From: Phyto melanocephala
Lineage: Eukaryota > Arthropoda > Insecta > Diptera > Rhinophoridae
Direction of reading: 5' to 3'
NCBI GenBank assembly: GCA_941918925.1
Contig: OW799234.1
Location: forward strand, 40,826,412 to 40,890,411
DNA: 64,000 bases
Both the position numbers and the translations under genes were made by a program. Positions 1 to 12,061 of this stretch are shown here, piece after piece (position 1 is the first letter of the stretch; each line of letters starts with the position of its first letter). Under the pieces are notes generated by a model that saw only the letters and a program-made list of their open reading frames with translations, searched no databases and was not told the DNA's origin.

Positions 1-167
1 CAAATACAATTTTTGTAATGAACACCGTGTTTTCCATGCACAGGTATTTCCTCAGTGTCTTTACAACTCTGTGTTAATTTTAAAAAATTATTAATAAGAC
101 AAAGGTGTTCAATAAAAATATATCCGTTGAAGTCTTCCAAAAATTTAAGAATTATATTTCTCGACAT
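1..167 (-). CDS. Partial small ORF of unknown function, runs off the left edge
   Basis: A frame opening with ATG at 165-167 on the minus strand stays open for 55 codons to the window edge, which is long for DNA this AT-rich. It begins MSRNIILKFLEDFNGY and later reads KDTEEIPVHGKHG. I recognise no domain. It starts 5 bases after the stop codon of the neighbouring minus-strand frame (173-475). The pair could be two cistrons of one transcript, two exons, or one gene broken by a stop. No function is proposed. It could still be a chance frame. Confidence 0.3.
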   Translation of the reverse strand, partial: MSRNIILKFLEDFNGYIFIEHLCLINNFLKLTQSCKDTEEIPVHGKHGVHYKNCI

Positions 168-172
168 GTTAC

Positions 173-475
173 TTAATTGTAGTTTAATTCAAATACTGCT
201 AGACCATTTGCTGATTGTCGACCTTTGTAAATAATTGTCCACACTTTATCATTCATTTCAGATAAGTATGGATCTTCTTTATTTACAAATTTTGTAATTC
301 TTTGAGGAAGATAAAACCATTTATTATTATCCAAATATGCTATGACTTTTGATCCATATTGTGATTCCTTCCACTCAAACCTTAGGACTTTATATGGTTG
401 ATGTAGGGGGATATCATCAATTTTTGTATACTGAGGTATTAAACCTTGGGCAATATTTATTATTTGATCATACAT
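173..475 (-). CDS. Small protein of unknown function (100 aa), possibly mobile-element derived
   Basis: A 100-residue frame beginning MYDQIINIAQGLIPQYTK. The middle reads YKVLRFEWKESQYGSKVIAY followed by WFYLPQRITKFV. This pattern (a K-V-L-R-F strand, a Y/F-G-x-x-V-I-A turn, then 'LPQR') resembles a family I remember from repetitive arthropod loci, possibly nucleic-acid binding, but I cannot name it. The ATG is directly preceded on the minus strand by TTTAAAATATTTTAG, a plausible splice acceptor, so this may be a downstream exon. A second frame (167-1) follows after 5 bases. Family is unknown and expression is unsupported. Confidence 0.4.
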   Translation of the reverse strand: MYDQIINIAQGLIPQYTKIDDIPLHQPYKVLRFEWKESQYGSKVIAYLDNNKWFYLPQRITKFVNKEDPYLSEMNDKVWTIIYKGRQSANGLAVFELNYN

Positions 476-1272
476 CTAAAATATTTTAAATAAAATTAGA
501 AAAAACTTCCAAATATGATGCGATTTCTTACCATTTTATTAAGCATACTTTTAAGTATTGATTAGACTAATGAGGAAAAATATTATCATTATCGTTCTTT
601 TATATCTATTATAATCTATTTTAATGCAACTTGAGTTTATTTCCATATATTTTTTTATTCAATCCCTCTTTACTATTTTAATAAAAATCACTCAAACGAT
701 CATTTTCTCTTTAATTATTCATCTTTAAAAAATAAAATTCATCTTTATGGAAAACTATAATTACATTCAATAAAAATTATTTTCTCTTAAATTATTCATC
801 TGTGAAAATTCATCTCTTAACATTCTTATTTAAACAATTTTGCACATACATTTTTCTAAAACATGTAAGTTTGTATGCACATATTTATATATGTAAGTAT
901 TTATATATGTATTTACAAATAATAATTTACCTTTGCATTTTCTCATATTACAATTTAAAAAAAAATTTTAACAACACAATTTAAAAAAAAATTTAACAAC
1001 AAAAAAGTCATCCGTATGAGTAAATTGCACAGACAATAAAAAAATTTTAATTGAAACTTGAGACAAACAAACCAATAACAAAATGCATATCAACCAAAAA
1101 TTTAAAATCAGCCTTATGGAAATTACCATTGGGATGAATATTTTAAATTATTAACAAAAATTCATCCTTATGGGAAATTACCATTGGGATGAAAATTTAA
1201 AACAAAAATTCATCCTCATGGAATCTCCATAAGGATGAATTTGGTGTCCCAGAAAGCCCACAAATATACTAC
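476..1272. repeat. AT-rich gap with imperfect short repeats
   Basis: No gene is visible. From about 1105 to 1243 the phrase 'TTCATCCTTATGGAAATTACC' recurs three times with variation, and the last copy folds on itself (TTCATCCTCATGG against CCATAAGGATGAA). A weaker repeat built on 'AATTATTCATCT' lies at about 700-800. This may be the degraded end of a mobile element abutting the hAT element at 1273. Confidence 0.5.
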
Positions 1273-2749
1273 TGTTTTACATTTTATGTGCATTAATCAA
1301 TTTTAAACTTGCAAATTTATAATTAAAGTTTACATATAAAATTTATAATGTCTTATTTGGACTATAAAATAGAATTGAAACCTACGTCTTCTTCATTAAA
1401 ACTTCTTTATCTAAAGTAAATTTCAACCAAAGCTTGTATTTTTTATGTTTGCCGCTAAATAAAAAAATTTTATTTCAAACTGCTTCAAAAAACCAACCTT
1501 TGGCCATTAGTACTAAAAATTTCACGGGGGCCAAAGTTTCACACTTTCTGACAAAATTTAAGTTTTTAATAAGTTTCAATTTTAAACGTGACTCAAAATA
1601 TAAAACTTTGTGTAAAACTAAGTTTTTTAACAAGTTTTAATACTTAACTTTTGTACCGAAAAGCAGCTAAAACTCAAAATGCATTTTAAACCCATCATAA
1701 ATAACTATTTTTCTAACCAGTCGTTTTTTAAGTTTTATACATATATTAAGCTTAGAGCCTATGGTCTCACTTAGTAAACAAAAAAAAAAAAAAAAAACCC
1801 GCGTCAAAAGTTATAGATTTGACCGCCTTCTCGCGAAACGGTCCACGGTGCGGTGCCTTAAAAATCATTTGTAACAATTTATAAAATCGTTTAGCTGTTA
1901 ACAGGAGAAAAGGAAAAATAATAAGCAAATAAAAATATAATTTTGTAAGTATAAATTACATGTTGTGATCAGTGCTGTCATGTTGTAACATTCATCTTTT
2001 GTTTGTTTGATTTTTGACACGTATATAAGACTGCTAATTTTTGTAAAAGTTTTTTTGAATATTAACAACTTCCCTGTCCAATGAGTCATATATGACTCAC
2101 GAGAGGGTATTGGAATAAGTTCATGAGTCATATGTGACTCATTTTTATATACAACTCATACGCACACCAATATATGTATTTGACAATTATCAGCTGTCAA
2201 TTAATTATTAGCGCGCCAAAACTCATTTGTCATGCAAATTATTTCGCTATGATTGATGTTCATATCTGACTCTTTGAACGTGGTAAGATAAAATTTTTAT
2301 TGCTACGTCCGTGAGTCACAAAATAAAGTAGCCAAAATAATAGGAATATATATCTAATCTTTTACCAAAATTATATTTTATGGTATATATGCATGTTATT
2401 TAGTAAATCAATACAAAAAACCAGTGGGCGTGGAGCATTCACAAAGTGCGTTGTATGGGGACAGGGAAGTTGTTAAGGTAGTTTGCAGAAGGTAATGTTG
2501 AAATAAAAATTCATGTTGGGGTAGAGTTTCTTAAATTTTTATGTTAACTCTTTTTATGTTAAAGAGTTTTTGGTCAAACAAAGAAACTAATTTATTATTC
2601 ATAACCTAAAGAATTCTTGAAAATATAATATGACAACACTGGCTATGATCCACGTTGTTTTTGTTGTTTTGTGCGCTGCATTCCTTTCTTTTTTTTTGGG
2701 TTTGTCCACAGTCATAAACATTTGCTTAAGGGTATTTGTTGCAGTAATT
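1273..2749 (+). repeat. Left inverted arm of the hAT element (carries a MITE)
   Basis: Complementary to 4893-5955 over its whole length after subtracting the insertion at 2062-2476. The inner limit is GCAGTAATT at 2741-2749. The arm contains the last part of the transposase reading frame (2599-2749). Confidence 0.8.
2066..2472. mobile_element. Non-autonomous TTAA-flanked MITE (407 bp)
   Basis: The ends are a perfect inverted repeat, CAACTTCCCTGTCC at the left and its complement at the right, flanked by TTAA on both sides (2062-2065 and 2473-2476). The opposite arm of the host hAT element reads ...GAATATTAAGGTAATG... at the same point, which is the empty site, so the boundaries are confirmed from within the window. 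A TTAA duplication is typical of piggyBac-type elements, though the end sequence is not the standard CCC start. The interior holds repeated 'GAGTCATATGTGACTCA'-type palindromes and no coding frame. Confidence 0.85.
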
Positions 2750-4721
2750 TTGACTTTCTCTATAATTTTGACTGTCATTGCTTTTAAATATTTACTGCCG
2801 ACACCTAATTGTATTTTGGTGTACTTTGTTATAATGGTGGCCAAGGATGGCAGCAAATAACCAAACATCATGCCTTCTTCCCTTTGAAGAAAGTCTATGG
2901 CCTCTGCTACAGGTTGCAAAAGCACAACATATTCACCTAAATATTCTAGTTCTTCATCTTGAAAGCTTTCAACACCTAGTTTTTGGCATAAATCAAACAA
3001 TTTTAACTTATCTGAAAGTAAGTTTTTTACAGAGTCGTATAGCGAGTTCCATCGTGTCACCACAGGGCATTTTAGCTGGGAACCCAATGTTGATTTAATT
3101 TCCTCAGATGATCTTGGTCTGTTGACTTTTGACCATAACGCGCTGCATTTCTTTAAAATCTTAAAAAAATAAATACAAATGTTAATAGAATATATAGTTT
3201 TACATTAGGTTTAAACCTTTTATTTTTATAAATAAAAACTTAGAAAGTTGAAAGTTATTGTTTTTTAGAAAAATGTATTTGTTTTGTACTCCGATATTCT
3301 GACATGCTTCGCAGTTCGTCTTCAATGATTTAAATATCGGAGTGTAAGAACAAAAATATATTTTTTTTTTGTTTCTTTGATCTTTGATTTTAATATTTTA
3401 TTAAAAAACAATAACTTTAAATATGTGAGTGTTTGTTTATAAAAATAAAAATTTATGGCATTAAGCCAAACTATCTAAGTGTACCAAATCAAATATAAAT
3501 AAAAGTATGTGATTTAAGAATATTAACGTACTTGCTTATGCTTATCATAAACTAAGCTGTTTGTTTGTAACAATTTGTTGAAATCTGATGTTGCAATAAG
3601 ATTCAACGTATGCGATGCACATCTAATGTGATTTGGAAGAAGTCCTTCTAACCTTCTGTTCGCCGTGTATGTCAGATCATCATTTATCTCAAATTCTTCT
3701 TCATGCTCGTTTAAAAACTTGTCTTGGTTGACAATGCCAAATTCCAAGAATGCCTTAATGAAATTGCTTCCATTATCGGTTGTAGTTGCGATCAAATTAC
3801 AATTATTAAGACCGTATTCCACGTGGATTTCACTGATAATATGGCAAATTGCATCGAAAGAATGAACACCCGTAAACCGTTTGCGAGCTAGTGAAACTGA
3901 CTTCCGCTCAAATGTGTCACAAATCCAATGAACGGTATAACCAAAAAAACTTCTATGTTTTGTTGACCAAATGTCAGCTGTTGAACAGAAATAATCACCG
4001 CTTTTTATAATATCCTTGAAACTGTCTTTCAATGATTGAAATGTGCTATCTATGAGCTTCATAGTAGACGGTCGACTCATTAGAGTGAGTTTTGGGTTTG
4101 CAAATCCTAAAAGGTTTTTAAATGAGTCCGATTCTACTATAGATACCGGAAGCATGTTTTTTGTTATAAATTCCAATACAAGCTTGTCAAAAAGTATTTG
4201 TCTTGAAGGGGTAAGTTTTGCTTCCTGTTTTAGCTCTTCGTATTGGTTAAAATTTTCCAAATGTTGATTGCGCAAAGACGAACGAAATTAGATGTTACAT
4301 TAAGTGTCCCAGTAAGTATTTTGTCACAATTTAGGCACTTCGCTAATATTTTTTCCTTTTTTCCTTCCGATTTTTTTTCTTTGTGAAGAATCAAATATAA
4401 AGGAGATTTAAAAATATTTTTAGTCGATTTAAGGCCTATTTTTTGACTCTCAAGTAAACCAACCTCTTCAATACGGTTAAAATATTTTGTAAATATTAAC
4501 GAATGCGTTGAATCTTTAGTGGCATCAGGCGATAATGTAACATCAAATAACGCGGCTTTATTCGTTTGTTCAAAAGCAGATTTGCAGTTTTTGGAACAGG
4601 ATGGACCATTATCATCTAAAACTTCGCCCATTGTAGGTAATCGCTTCCGTTCATATTTAGGTAAAGGACTTTCAATGTCAATAACTTTATTTTTTGCAAC
4701 AAAATTTGGCGACGTAGACAT
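2599..4721 (-). pseudogene. hAT transposase, broken, with one recognisable intron
   Basis: The product would cut and paste the surrounding element. The start is ATG at 4719-4721. The N-terminal part (to about 4280) carries a BED-type zinc finger: CLNC, then after about 15-20 residues an H..N.H pair. The histidines lie in the next frame, so one base has been lost near 4275-4285. The following 250 codons (from 4275) contain hAT RNase-H-fold landmarks: 'STADIWSTKHRSFFGYTVHW', 'TTDNGSNF' and 'HIRCASHTLNL'. An intron (3160-3531) joins 'KHKQ' to 'ILKKCSALWSKV' in frame, followed by 'CPVVTRWNSLYDS', the conserved TRWNS motif. The usual C-terminal dimerisation block is not seen; the frame instead runs into the inverted arm and ends at 2599. 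The copy is probably inactive because of the frameshift and missing C-terminus. Confidence 0.8.
3160..3531 (-). other. Inferred intron of the hAT transposase
   Basis: Read on the minus strand, the exon ends CATAAGCAA and is followed by GTACGT; the next exon is preceded by a T-rich stretch ending TTTTTTTAAG. Removing 372 bases keeps the frame and joins two blocks expected to be adjacent in hAT transposases. The intron contains a small palindrome (ACTCCGATATT ... AATATCGGAGT at about 3288-3345). Confidence 0.7.
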
Positions 4722-4892
4722 AATTCACGTTTTAACTGTTTTTACTTTGTTAATATTGATCTTATTCAAACGTGTCCTATAAATATACGTAGTATTTTTT
4801 TTTTTTTGGTACTTACACAAATTGTTGCATACACATATTCCAAATTTGTACCTGCATGTATGAAGCCATTAAAACCCCTTTAACATTCAATA

Positions 4893-5955
4893 AATTACTG
4901 CAACAAATACCCTTAAGCAAATGTTTATGACTGCGGACAAATCCAAAAAAAAAGAAAGGAATGCAGCGCACAAAACAACAAAAACAATGTGGATCATAGC
5001 CAGTGTTGTCATATTATATTTTCAAGAATTCTTTAAGTTATGAATAATAAATTAGTTTCTTTGTTTGACCAAAAACTCTTTTTAACATAAAAATTTAAGA
5101 AACTCTACCCACCCCAACATGAATTTTTATTTACCCATTACCTTAATATTCAAAAAAACTTTTACAAAAATTAGCAGTCGTATATACGTGTCAAAAATCA
5201 AACACACAAAAGATGAATGTTACAACATGACAGCACTGATCACAACATGTAATTTATACTTACAAAATTATATTTTTATTTGCTTATTATTTTTCCTTTT
5301 CTCCTGCTAACAGCTAAACGATTTTATAAATTGTTACAAATGATTTTTAAGGCACCGCACCGTGGACCGTTTCGCGAGAAGGCGGTCAAATCTATAACTT
5401 TTGACTGGATTGGAATTTTGATACGCGGGTTTTTTTTTTTTTTTTTGTTTACTAAGTGAGACCATAGGCTCTAAGCTTAATATATGTATAAAACTTAAAA
5501 AACGACTGGTTAGAAAAATAGTTATTTATGATGGGTTTAAAATGCATTTTGAGTTTTAGCTGCTTTTCGGTACAAAAGTTAAGTATTAAAACTTGTTAAA
5601 AAAAGTTAGTTTTACACAAAGTTTTATATTTTGAGTCACGTTTAAAATTTAAACTTATTAAAAACTTAAATTTTGTCAGAAAGTGTGAAACTTTGGCCCC
5701 CGTGAAATTTTTAGTACGAATGGCCAAAGGTTGGTTTTTTGAAGCAGTTTGAAATAAATTTTTTTTTATTTAGCGGCAAACATAAAAAATACAAGCTTTG
5801 GTTGAAATTTACTTTAGATAAAGAAGTTTTAATGAATAAGACGTAGGTTTCAATTCTATTTTATAGTCCAAATAAGACATTATAAATTTTATATGTAAAC
5901 TTTAATTATAAATTTGCAAGTTTAAAATTGATTAATGCACATAAAATGTAAAACA
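4893..5955 (-). repeat. Right inverted arm of the hAT element
   Basis: Inverted copy of the left arm, 1063 bases, lying upstream of the transposase start. It preserves the uninterrupted site (around 5140-5160) that the MITE occupies in the left arm. It also repeats the coding 3' end (around 4925-5045), here in a position where it cannot be the gene's own end. Confidence 0.8.
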
Positions 5956-6261
5956 ATAAATTAACGATTCTTCCATTGCTTTGAAAAATTACTATTAGTT
6001 AAAAAATTTTAATAAATATTTCTTCTAAATAGTTTTGATTTTCATCTTCTAGAAGTAGTTTAGCTTCGACGTCTTATTTAATAGCTAGATTTCTATTTTT
6101 GTTGGATATTAGACATATAGGGATCTGATTTTTCTCTGAAATAATCTATAGTCTTTGCTTCTTAGGAATTTTAATTTGAACTTTTATTGGTTCACAAAAC
6201 ATTTCACGCACAAGAGAACATTTTTCTCTATAGAACACACCCTCTTTAATGATATTATTAT
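5956..6261. other. Gap with no recognisable gene
   Basis: AT-rich sequence between the hAT element and the first DINE-1-like repeat. I see no open frame of note and no repeat boundary inside it. Confidence 0.5.
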
Positions 6262-6835
6262 AAAACAAGTAAGAGTGCTATATTCGGCCATGCCGAATCT
6301 TATATACCCTTCACAACGTGTAGTCCCATATGAAATAAGTACATACATTTAAAAAACATACATATATAAAAACATCCCATTGTAAAATTGTAAATTTACG
6401 TATGTATGTTAAAAAAATAAAATAAAAAAAAATAAAAAAAAAATTAAGACCCTTTTAAATATTTTTTTTATTTAGAAATTACTTCTGTTATATATCTAAT
6501 GTTTATAAATGTGAGATAAATTTGCTTCTAATGAGAAAAACAAAAAACCAGAGGCAGTGCCACAAACATGTCTGCAAGTTATTTAGGAGCTTATAAATAA
6601 AAATTATCACAATTTGTTTTTCGCCTGTCAATAATATCTGAAAGTAGAATTGACTAATAACTACCTTAACTAAGATTTATTTTATTAAATTAAATAAAAG
6701 TATAGGTTTCCGCAAGAGTTACCAGAGGAAGATTGAAAAATATTGGAAAACTATTGTGAGCAGAGTTACCAGAGGAAGATTGAAAAAAGCTGTTATTTTC
6801 CTTAAGAGTTGTTACATTCAGCATAAGGTATTGCA

Positions 6836-7600
<765 letters not shown>

Positions 7601-8606
7601 GTATTGCATTTAAAATTATTTCTTAATGGAAAGAAATAAATGTAATTTATATGGACATTTGTATGAATGTATCTAGGTATTTATGTGAAAAAAATTAATT
7701 TTTACACAACAACGAAGTTGAAGTTCATTGATGTAACCGCTATTCTCCCAACGGCATGTAATTTCTTGCACTTGTTTGCAAGTTTAATTAAAAAAATTAA
7801 GAAGAAGTAAAGGTGTAGTCATGCAATAACAATAGTTTGTATCACCATTCATCTCATATAAAATACGTACATACTTAAAAAACATACATATATAAAAATA
7901 ACATCCAATTGTAAAAAAATAAATTTACGTACATATATAGTTTAATTAAAATAATTAAAAAAAGGAAAAAGTAAAGAGTAATAGAGCATACATTATTGAA
8001 ATTTAAAATATATAATATGTATTAACGTATACTACGTACTCAATGGGAAAAATACATAAAAATAGATATGTATTTAGTTTAGTTTTTTTTTTCATAGTGC
8101 ATCGTATTTTGCTAGTCTTGATATTTCATATTCTACTCATATTGACCATGAAACATTGAAATGTAAAAAAAAAAAATTAAGCAAACACTTAATGGTATCG
8201 AACTGCGTACCACCAGCTTCATAGTTCAGTCGTGTACCCACTGCACTACCATCCTATAAATATTTATATAACTTAAATATACAAAAGTACTTGCAGCCTA
8301 TATGAGGTTCATACAAAATAAAAATCATATACATACATACATACATTTAAGTATTAGCAATATGTTTGAATGAATATTCGTATGTAGGTTTTTTACACAC
8401 ACACACATGCTACGTTGAATCAAGGTTATAGCTGTTGTTACTTTGGTATCTCTAGCAGCGAAAGCCGCGGTGACATTTTGTTTTATTTAAATATTGTGAG
8501 CAGAGTTACCAGAGGAAGATTGAAAAATATTGTGAGCAGAGTTACCAGAGGAAGATTGAAAAAATCTATTATTTTCCTTAAGAGTTGTTACATTTAGCAT
8601 AAGGTA
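7601..8606 (+). repeat. First full unit of the composite array
   Basis: About 1.0 kb running from GTATTGCATTTAAAATTATTT to TTACATTTAGCATAAGGTATT, after which the same start recurs. In order it holds an ACGTACATAC-rich segment, the tRNA-like segment (8190-8254), a CATACATACATACATA run, an ACACACACAC run, and two copies of 'GAGTTACCAGAGGAAGATTG'. Later units (8607-10190, 10754-11395, 11396-11617, 11618-12797) are truncated or internally re-duplicated versions. Confidence 0.7.
8190..8254 (-). other. tRNA-like segment, array copy 1
   Basis: On the minus strand the 65 bases from GGATGGTAGTGCAGTGGGTA to GCAGTTCGATACCATTA resemble a shortened tRNA. The ends pair (GGATGGT with ACCATT), TAGTGCAGTGG resembles a Pol III A box and GCAGTTCGATACC a B box. 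At 65 nt and with poor inner arms it is not a functional tRNA gene. It may be a Pol III promoter of a SINE-like module within the repeat. Confidence 0.45.
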
Positions 8607-9449
8607 TTACATTTAAAATTATTTCTTAATGGAAATAAATAAATATAATTTATATGGACATTTGTATGAATGTATCTAGGTATTTATGTGAAAAAATTAA
8701 TTTTTACACAACAACGAATTTGAAGTTTATTGATGTAACCGCTAATCTCCCAACGGCATGTAATTTCTTGCACTTGTTTGCAAGTTTAATTAAAAAAATT
8801 AAGAAGAAGTAAAGGTGTAGTCATGCAATAACAATAGTTCGTATCACCATTCATCTCATATAAAATACGTACATACTTAAAAAACATACATATATGAAAA
8901 TAACATCCCATTGTAAAAAAATAAATTTACGTACATATATAGTTTAATTAAAATAATTAAAAAAAGGAAAAAGTAAAGAGTAATAGAGCATACATTATTG
9001 AAATTTAAAATATATAATATGTATTAACGTATACTACGTACTCAATGGGAAAAATACATAAAAATAGATATGTATTTAGTTTAGTTTTACGTACATACTT
9101 AAAAAACATACATATATAAAAATAACATCCAATTGTAAAAAAATAAATTTACGTACATATATAGTTTAATTAAAATAATTAAAAAAAGGAAAAAGTAAAG
9201 AGTAATAGAGCATACATTATTGAAATTTAAAATATATAATATGTATTAACGTATACTACGTACTCAATGGGAAAAATACATAAAAATAGATATGTATTTA
9301 GTTTAGTTTTTTTTTTCATAGTGCATCGTATTTTGCTAGTCTTGATATTTCATATTCTACTCATATTGACCATGAAACATTGAAATGTAAAAAAAAAAAA
9401 TTAAGCAAACACTTAATGGTATCGAACTGCGTACCACCAGCTTCATTGG

Positions 9450-10753
9450 GAAAAATACATAAAAATAGATATGTATTTAGTTTAGTTTTTTTTTTCATAG
9501 TGCATCGTATTTTGCTACTAATCTCCCAATGGCAAATTCATTCATCTCATATAAAATACGTACATACTTAAAAAACATACATATATAAAAATAACATCCC
9601 ATTGTAAAAAAATAAATTTACGTACATATATAGTTTAATTAAAATAATTAAAAAAAGGAAAAAGTAAAGAGTAATAGAGCATACATTATTGAAATTTAAA
9701 ATATATAATATGTATTAACGTATACTACGTACTCAATGGGAAAAATACATAAAAATAGATATGTATTTAGTTTAGTTTTTTTTTTCATAGTGCATCGTAT
9801 TTTGCTAGTCATGATATTTCATATTCTACTCATATTGACCATGAAACATTGAAATGTAAAAAAAAAAAATTAAGCAAACACTTAATGGTATCGAACTGCG
9901 TACCACCAGCTTCATAGTTCAGTCGTGTACCCACTGCACTACCATCCTATAAATATTTATATAACTTAAATATACAAAAGTACTTGCAACCTATATGAGG
10001 TTCATACAAAATAAAAATCATATACATACATACATACATTTAAGTATTAGCAATATGTTTGAATGAATATTCGTATGTAGGTTTTTTACACACACACACA
10101 TGCTACGTTGAATCAAGGTTATAGCTGTTGTTATTTGTTATCTCTAGCAGCGAAAGCCGCGGTGACATTTTGTTTTCTTTAAATAAATGCGTACATACAT
10201 ACATACATACATACATACCTACTATATGTTTCATTATTATTCTTTTTCTTTATAATAAAGTATTTTATCCGCTCAAAAACGTACCATTGTAAAATTATAA
10301 ATTGAGTTTTTGAATGTAAGTACGTATAAAAAATAAAATAACACAAAAAAAAATGAAAAAAATAAAAAAAAAAAATTTTTTTGTCTCAACTGGGATTCGA
10401 ACATAAGCTCATCTAGTGTCTATTGTTAAAAAAAAACCGAGGTGGTCGTGGTTTTTTGCTCATATCTCAGTTATTTATGTACCGATTTTTCTGAATTTCA
10501 ATAGCGATCTACTCCCGAATATTTCCAACATTTTAATACCTCATGCGGGTCCGGGCGATGTCGGGGGGCTTCAAAAAGTTGATTTCAACATACACACGGA
10601 CAGACGGACAGACGGACAGGGCTTAATCGACTTCCCTATTCATAAGCTTTCAGGAAATATATACTTTATGGGGTCGGAAATGAAAATTGTAGAAATTTCA
10701 CACGAAATGACAAACCTATATATACCCTTTTACACTGTGTGAAGGGTATAAAA
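9450..10753 (+). repeat. ~1.3-kb direct duplication, copy A
   Basis: Nearly identical to 12062-13366. Both share an unusual junction (TTTTGCTACTAATCTCCCAATGG), so the rearranged segment was duplicated as a whole. Copy A has two more CATA repeats than copy B (around 10200). Its last ~550 bases are the DINE-1 head with B-box-like CTGGGATTCGAAC and the GTCY microsatellite. Confidence 0.8.
9883..9947 (-). other. tRNA-like segment, array copy 2
   Basis: Same 65-base segment as at 8190-8254, unchanged. A truncated copy also ends at about 9446, where the sequence jumps from GCTTCAT into another part of the unit. Confidence 0.45.
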
Positions 10754-10979
10754 AGGAAAAAGTAAAGAGTAATAGAGCATATATTATTGAAATTTAAAAT
10801 ATATAATATGTATTAACGTATACTACGTACTCAATGGGAAAAATACATAAAAATAGATATGTATTTAGTTTAGTTTTTTTTTTCATAGTGCATCGTATTT
10901 TGCTAGTCATGATATTTCATATTCTACTCATATTGACCATGAAACATTGAAATGTAAAAAAAAAAATTAAGCAAGCACT

Positions 10980-11044
10980 TAATGGTATCGAACTGCGTAC
11001 CACCAGCTTCATAGTTCAGTGGTGTACCCACTGCACTACCATCC
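10980..11044 (-). other. tRNA-like segment, array copy 3
   Basis: Same segment, with one substitution seen (GTTCAGTGGTG for GTTCAGTCGTG on the plus strand). Confidence 0.45.
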
Positions 11045-12061
11045 TATAAATATTTATATAACTTAAATATACAAAAGTACTTGCAACCTATATGAGGTTC
11101 ATACAAAATAAAAATCATATACATACATACATACATTTAAGTATTAGCAATATGTTTGAATGAATATTCGTATGTAGGTTTTTTACACACACACACATGC
11201 TACGTTGAATCAAGGTTATAGCTGTTGTTACTTTGTTATCTCTAGCAGCGAAAGCCGCGGTGACATTTTGTTTTCTTTAAATATTGTGAGCAGAGTTACC
11301 AGAGGAAGATTGAAAAATATTGTGAGCAGAGTTACCAGAGGAAGATTGAAAAAATCTATTATTTTCCTTAAGAGTTCTTACATTTAGCATAAGGTATTAC
11401 ATTTAAAATTATTTTTTAATGCAAATAAATAAATGTAATTTATATGGACATTTGTATGAATGTATCTAGGTATTTATGTGAAAAAAATTAATTTTTACAC
11501 AACAACGAAGTTGAAGTTCATTGATGTAACCGCTATTCTCCCAACGGCATGTAGGTAATTTCTTGCATTTGTTTGCAAGTTTAATTAAAAAAATTAAGAA
11601 GAAGTAAAGGTGTAGTAAGGTATTGCATTTAAAATTATTTCTTAATGGAAATAAATAAATGTAATTTATATGGACATTTGTATGAATGTATCTAGGTATT
11701 TATGTGAAAAAAATTAATTTTTACACAACAACGAATTTGAAGTTTATTGATGTAACCGCTAATCTCCCAACGGCATGTAATTTCTTGCACTTGTTTGCAA
11801 GTTTAATTAAAAAAATTAAGAAGAAGTAAAGGTGTAGTCATGCAATAACAATTGTTTGTATCACCATTCATCTCATATAAAATACGTACATACTTAAAAA
11901 ACATACATATATGAAAATAACATCCCATTGTAAAAAAATAAATTTACGTACATATATAGTTTAATTAAAATAATTAAAAAAAGGAAAAAGTAAAGAGTAA
12001 TAGAGCATACATTATTGAAATTTAAAATATATAATATGTATTAACGTATACTACGTACTCA

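Larger units (their letters stand above)
1273..5955 (-). mobile_element. hAT-type DNA transposon with ~1.06-kb terminal inverted arms
   Basis: The outer ends are inverted copies (TGTTTTACATTTTAT at 1273; its complement ends at 5955). The pairing continues inward for about 1.06 kb (1273-2749 against 4893-5955) once a MITE in the left arm is removed. The interior encodes a minus-strand hAT transposase. hAT elements usually have short terminal repeats (about 10-30 bp) and 8-bp target duplications. Here no matching 8-bp flank is evident (ATACTACT left, ATAAATTA right), so the true ends may be modified or the right arm may be a secondary inverted copy of the left. The arms also include the 3' part of the coding region, which supports the duplication idea. 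Confidence 0.7.

Noticed and set aside
1434..1640. 68-codon frame in the left hAT arm
   Set aside because: The mirrored copy in the right arm has frame-breaking differences and there is no family similarity.
1265..5963. 8-bp target duplication for the hAT element
   Set aside because: ATACTACT and ATAAATTA do not match, so no duplication is claimed.
8190..8254. Functional tRNA gene
   Set aside because: 65 bases, weak D and anticodon arms, and multiple copies locked inside a repeat. Kept only as tRNA-like.
9380..10190. CRISPR-like array
   Set aside because: The repeats are long eukaryotic composite repeats without uniform short repeats and unique spacers.
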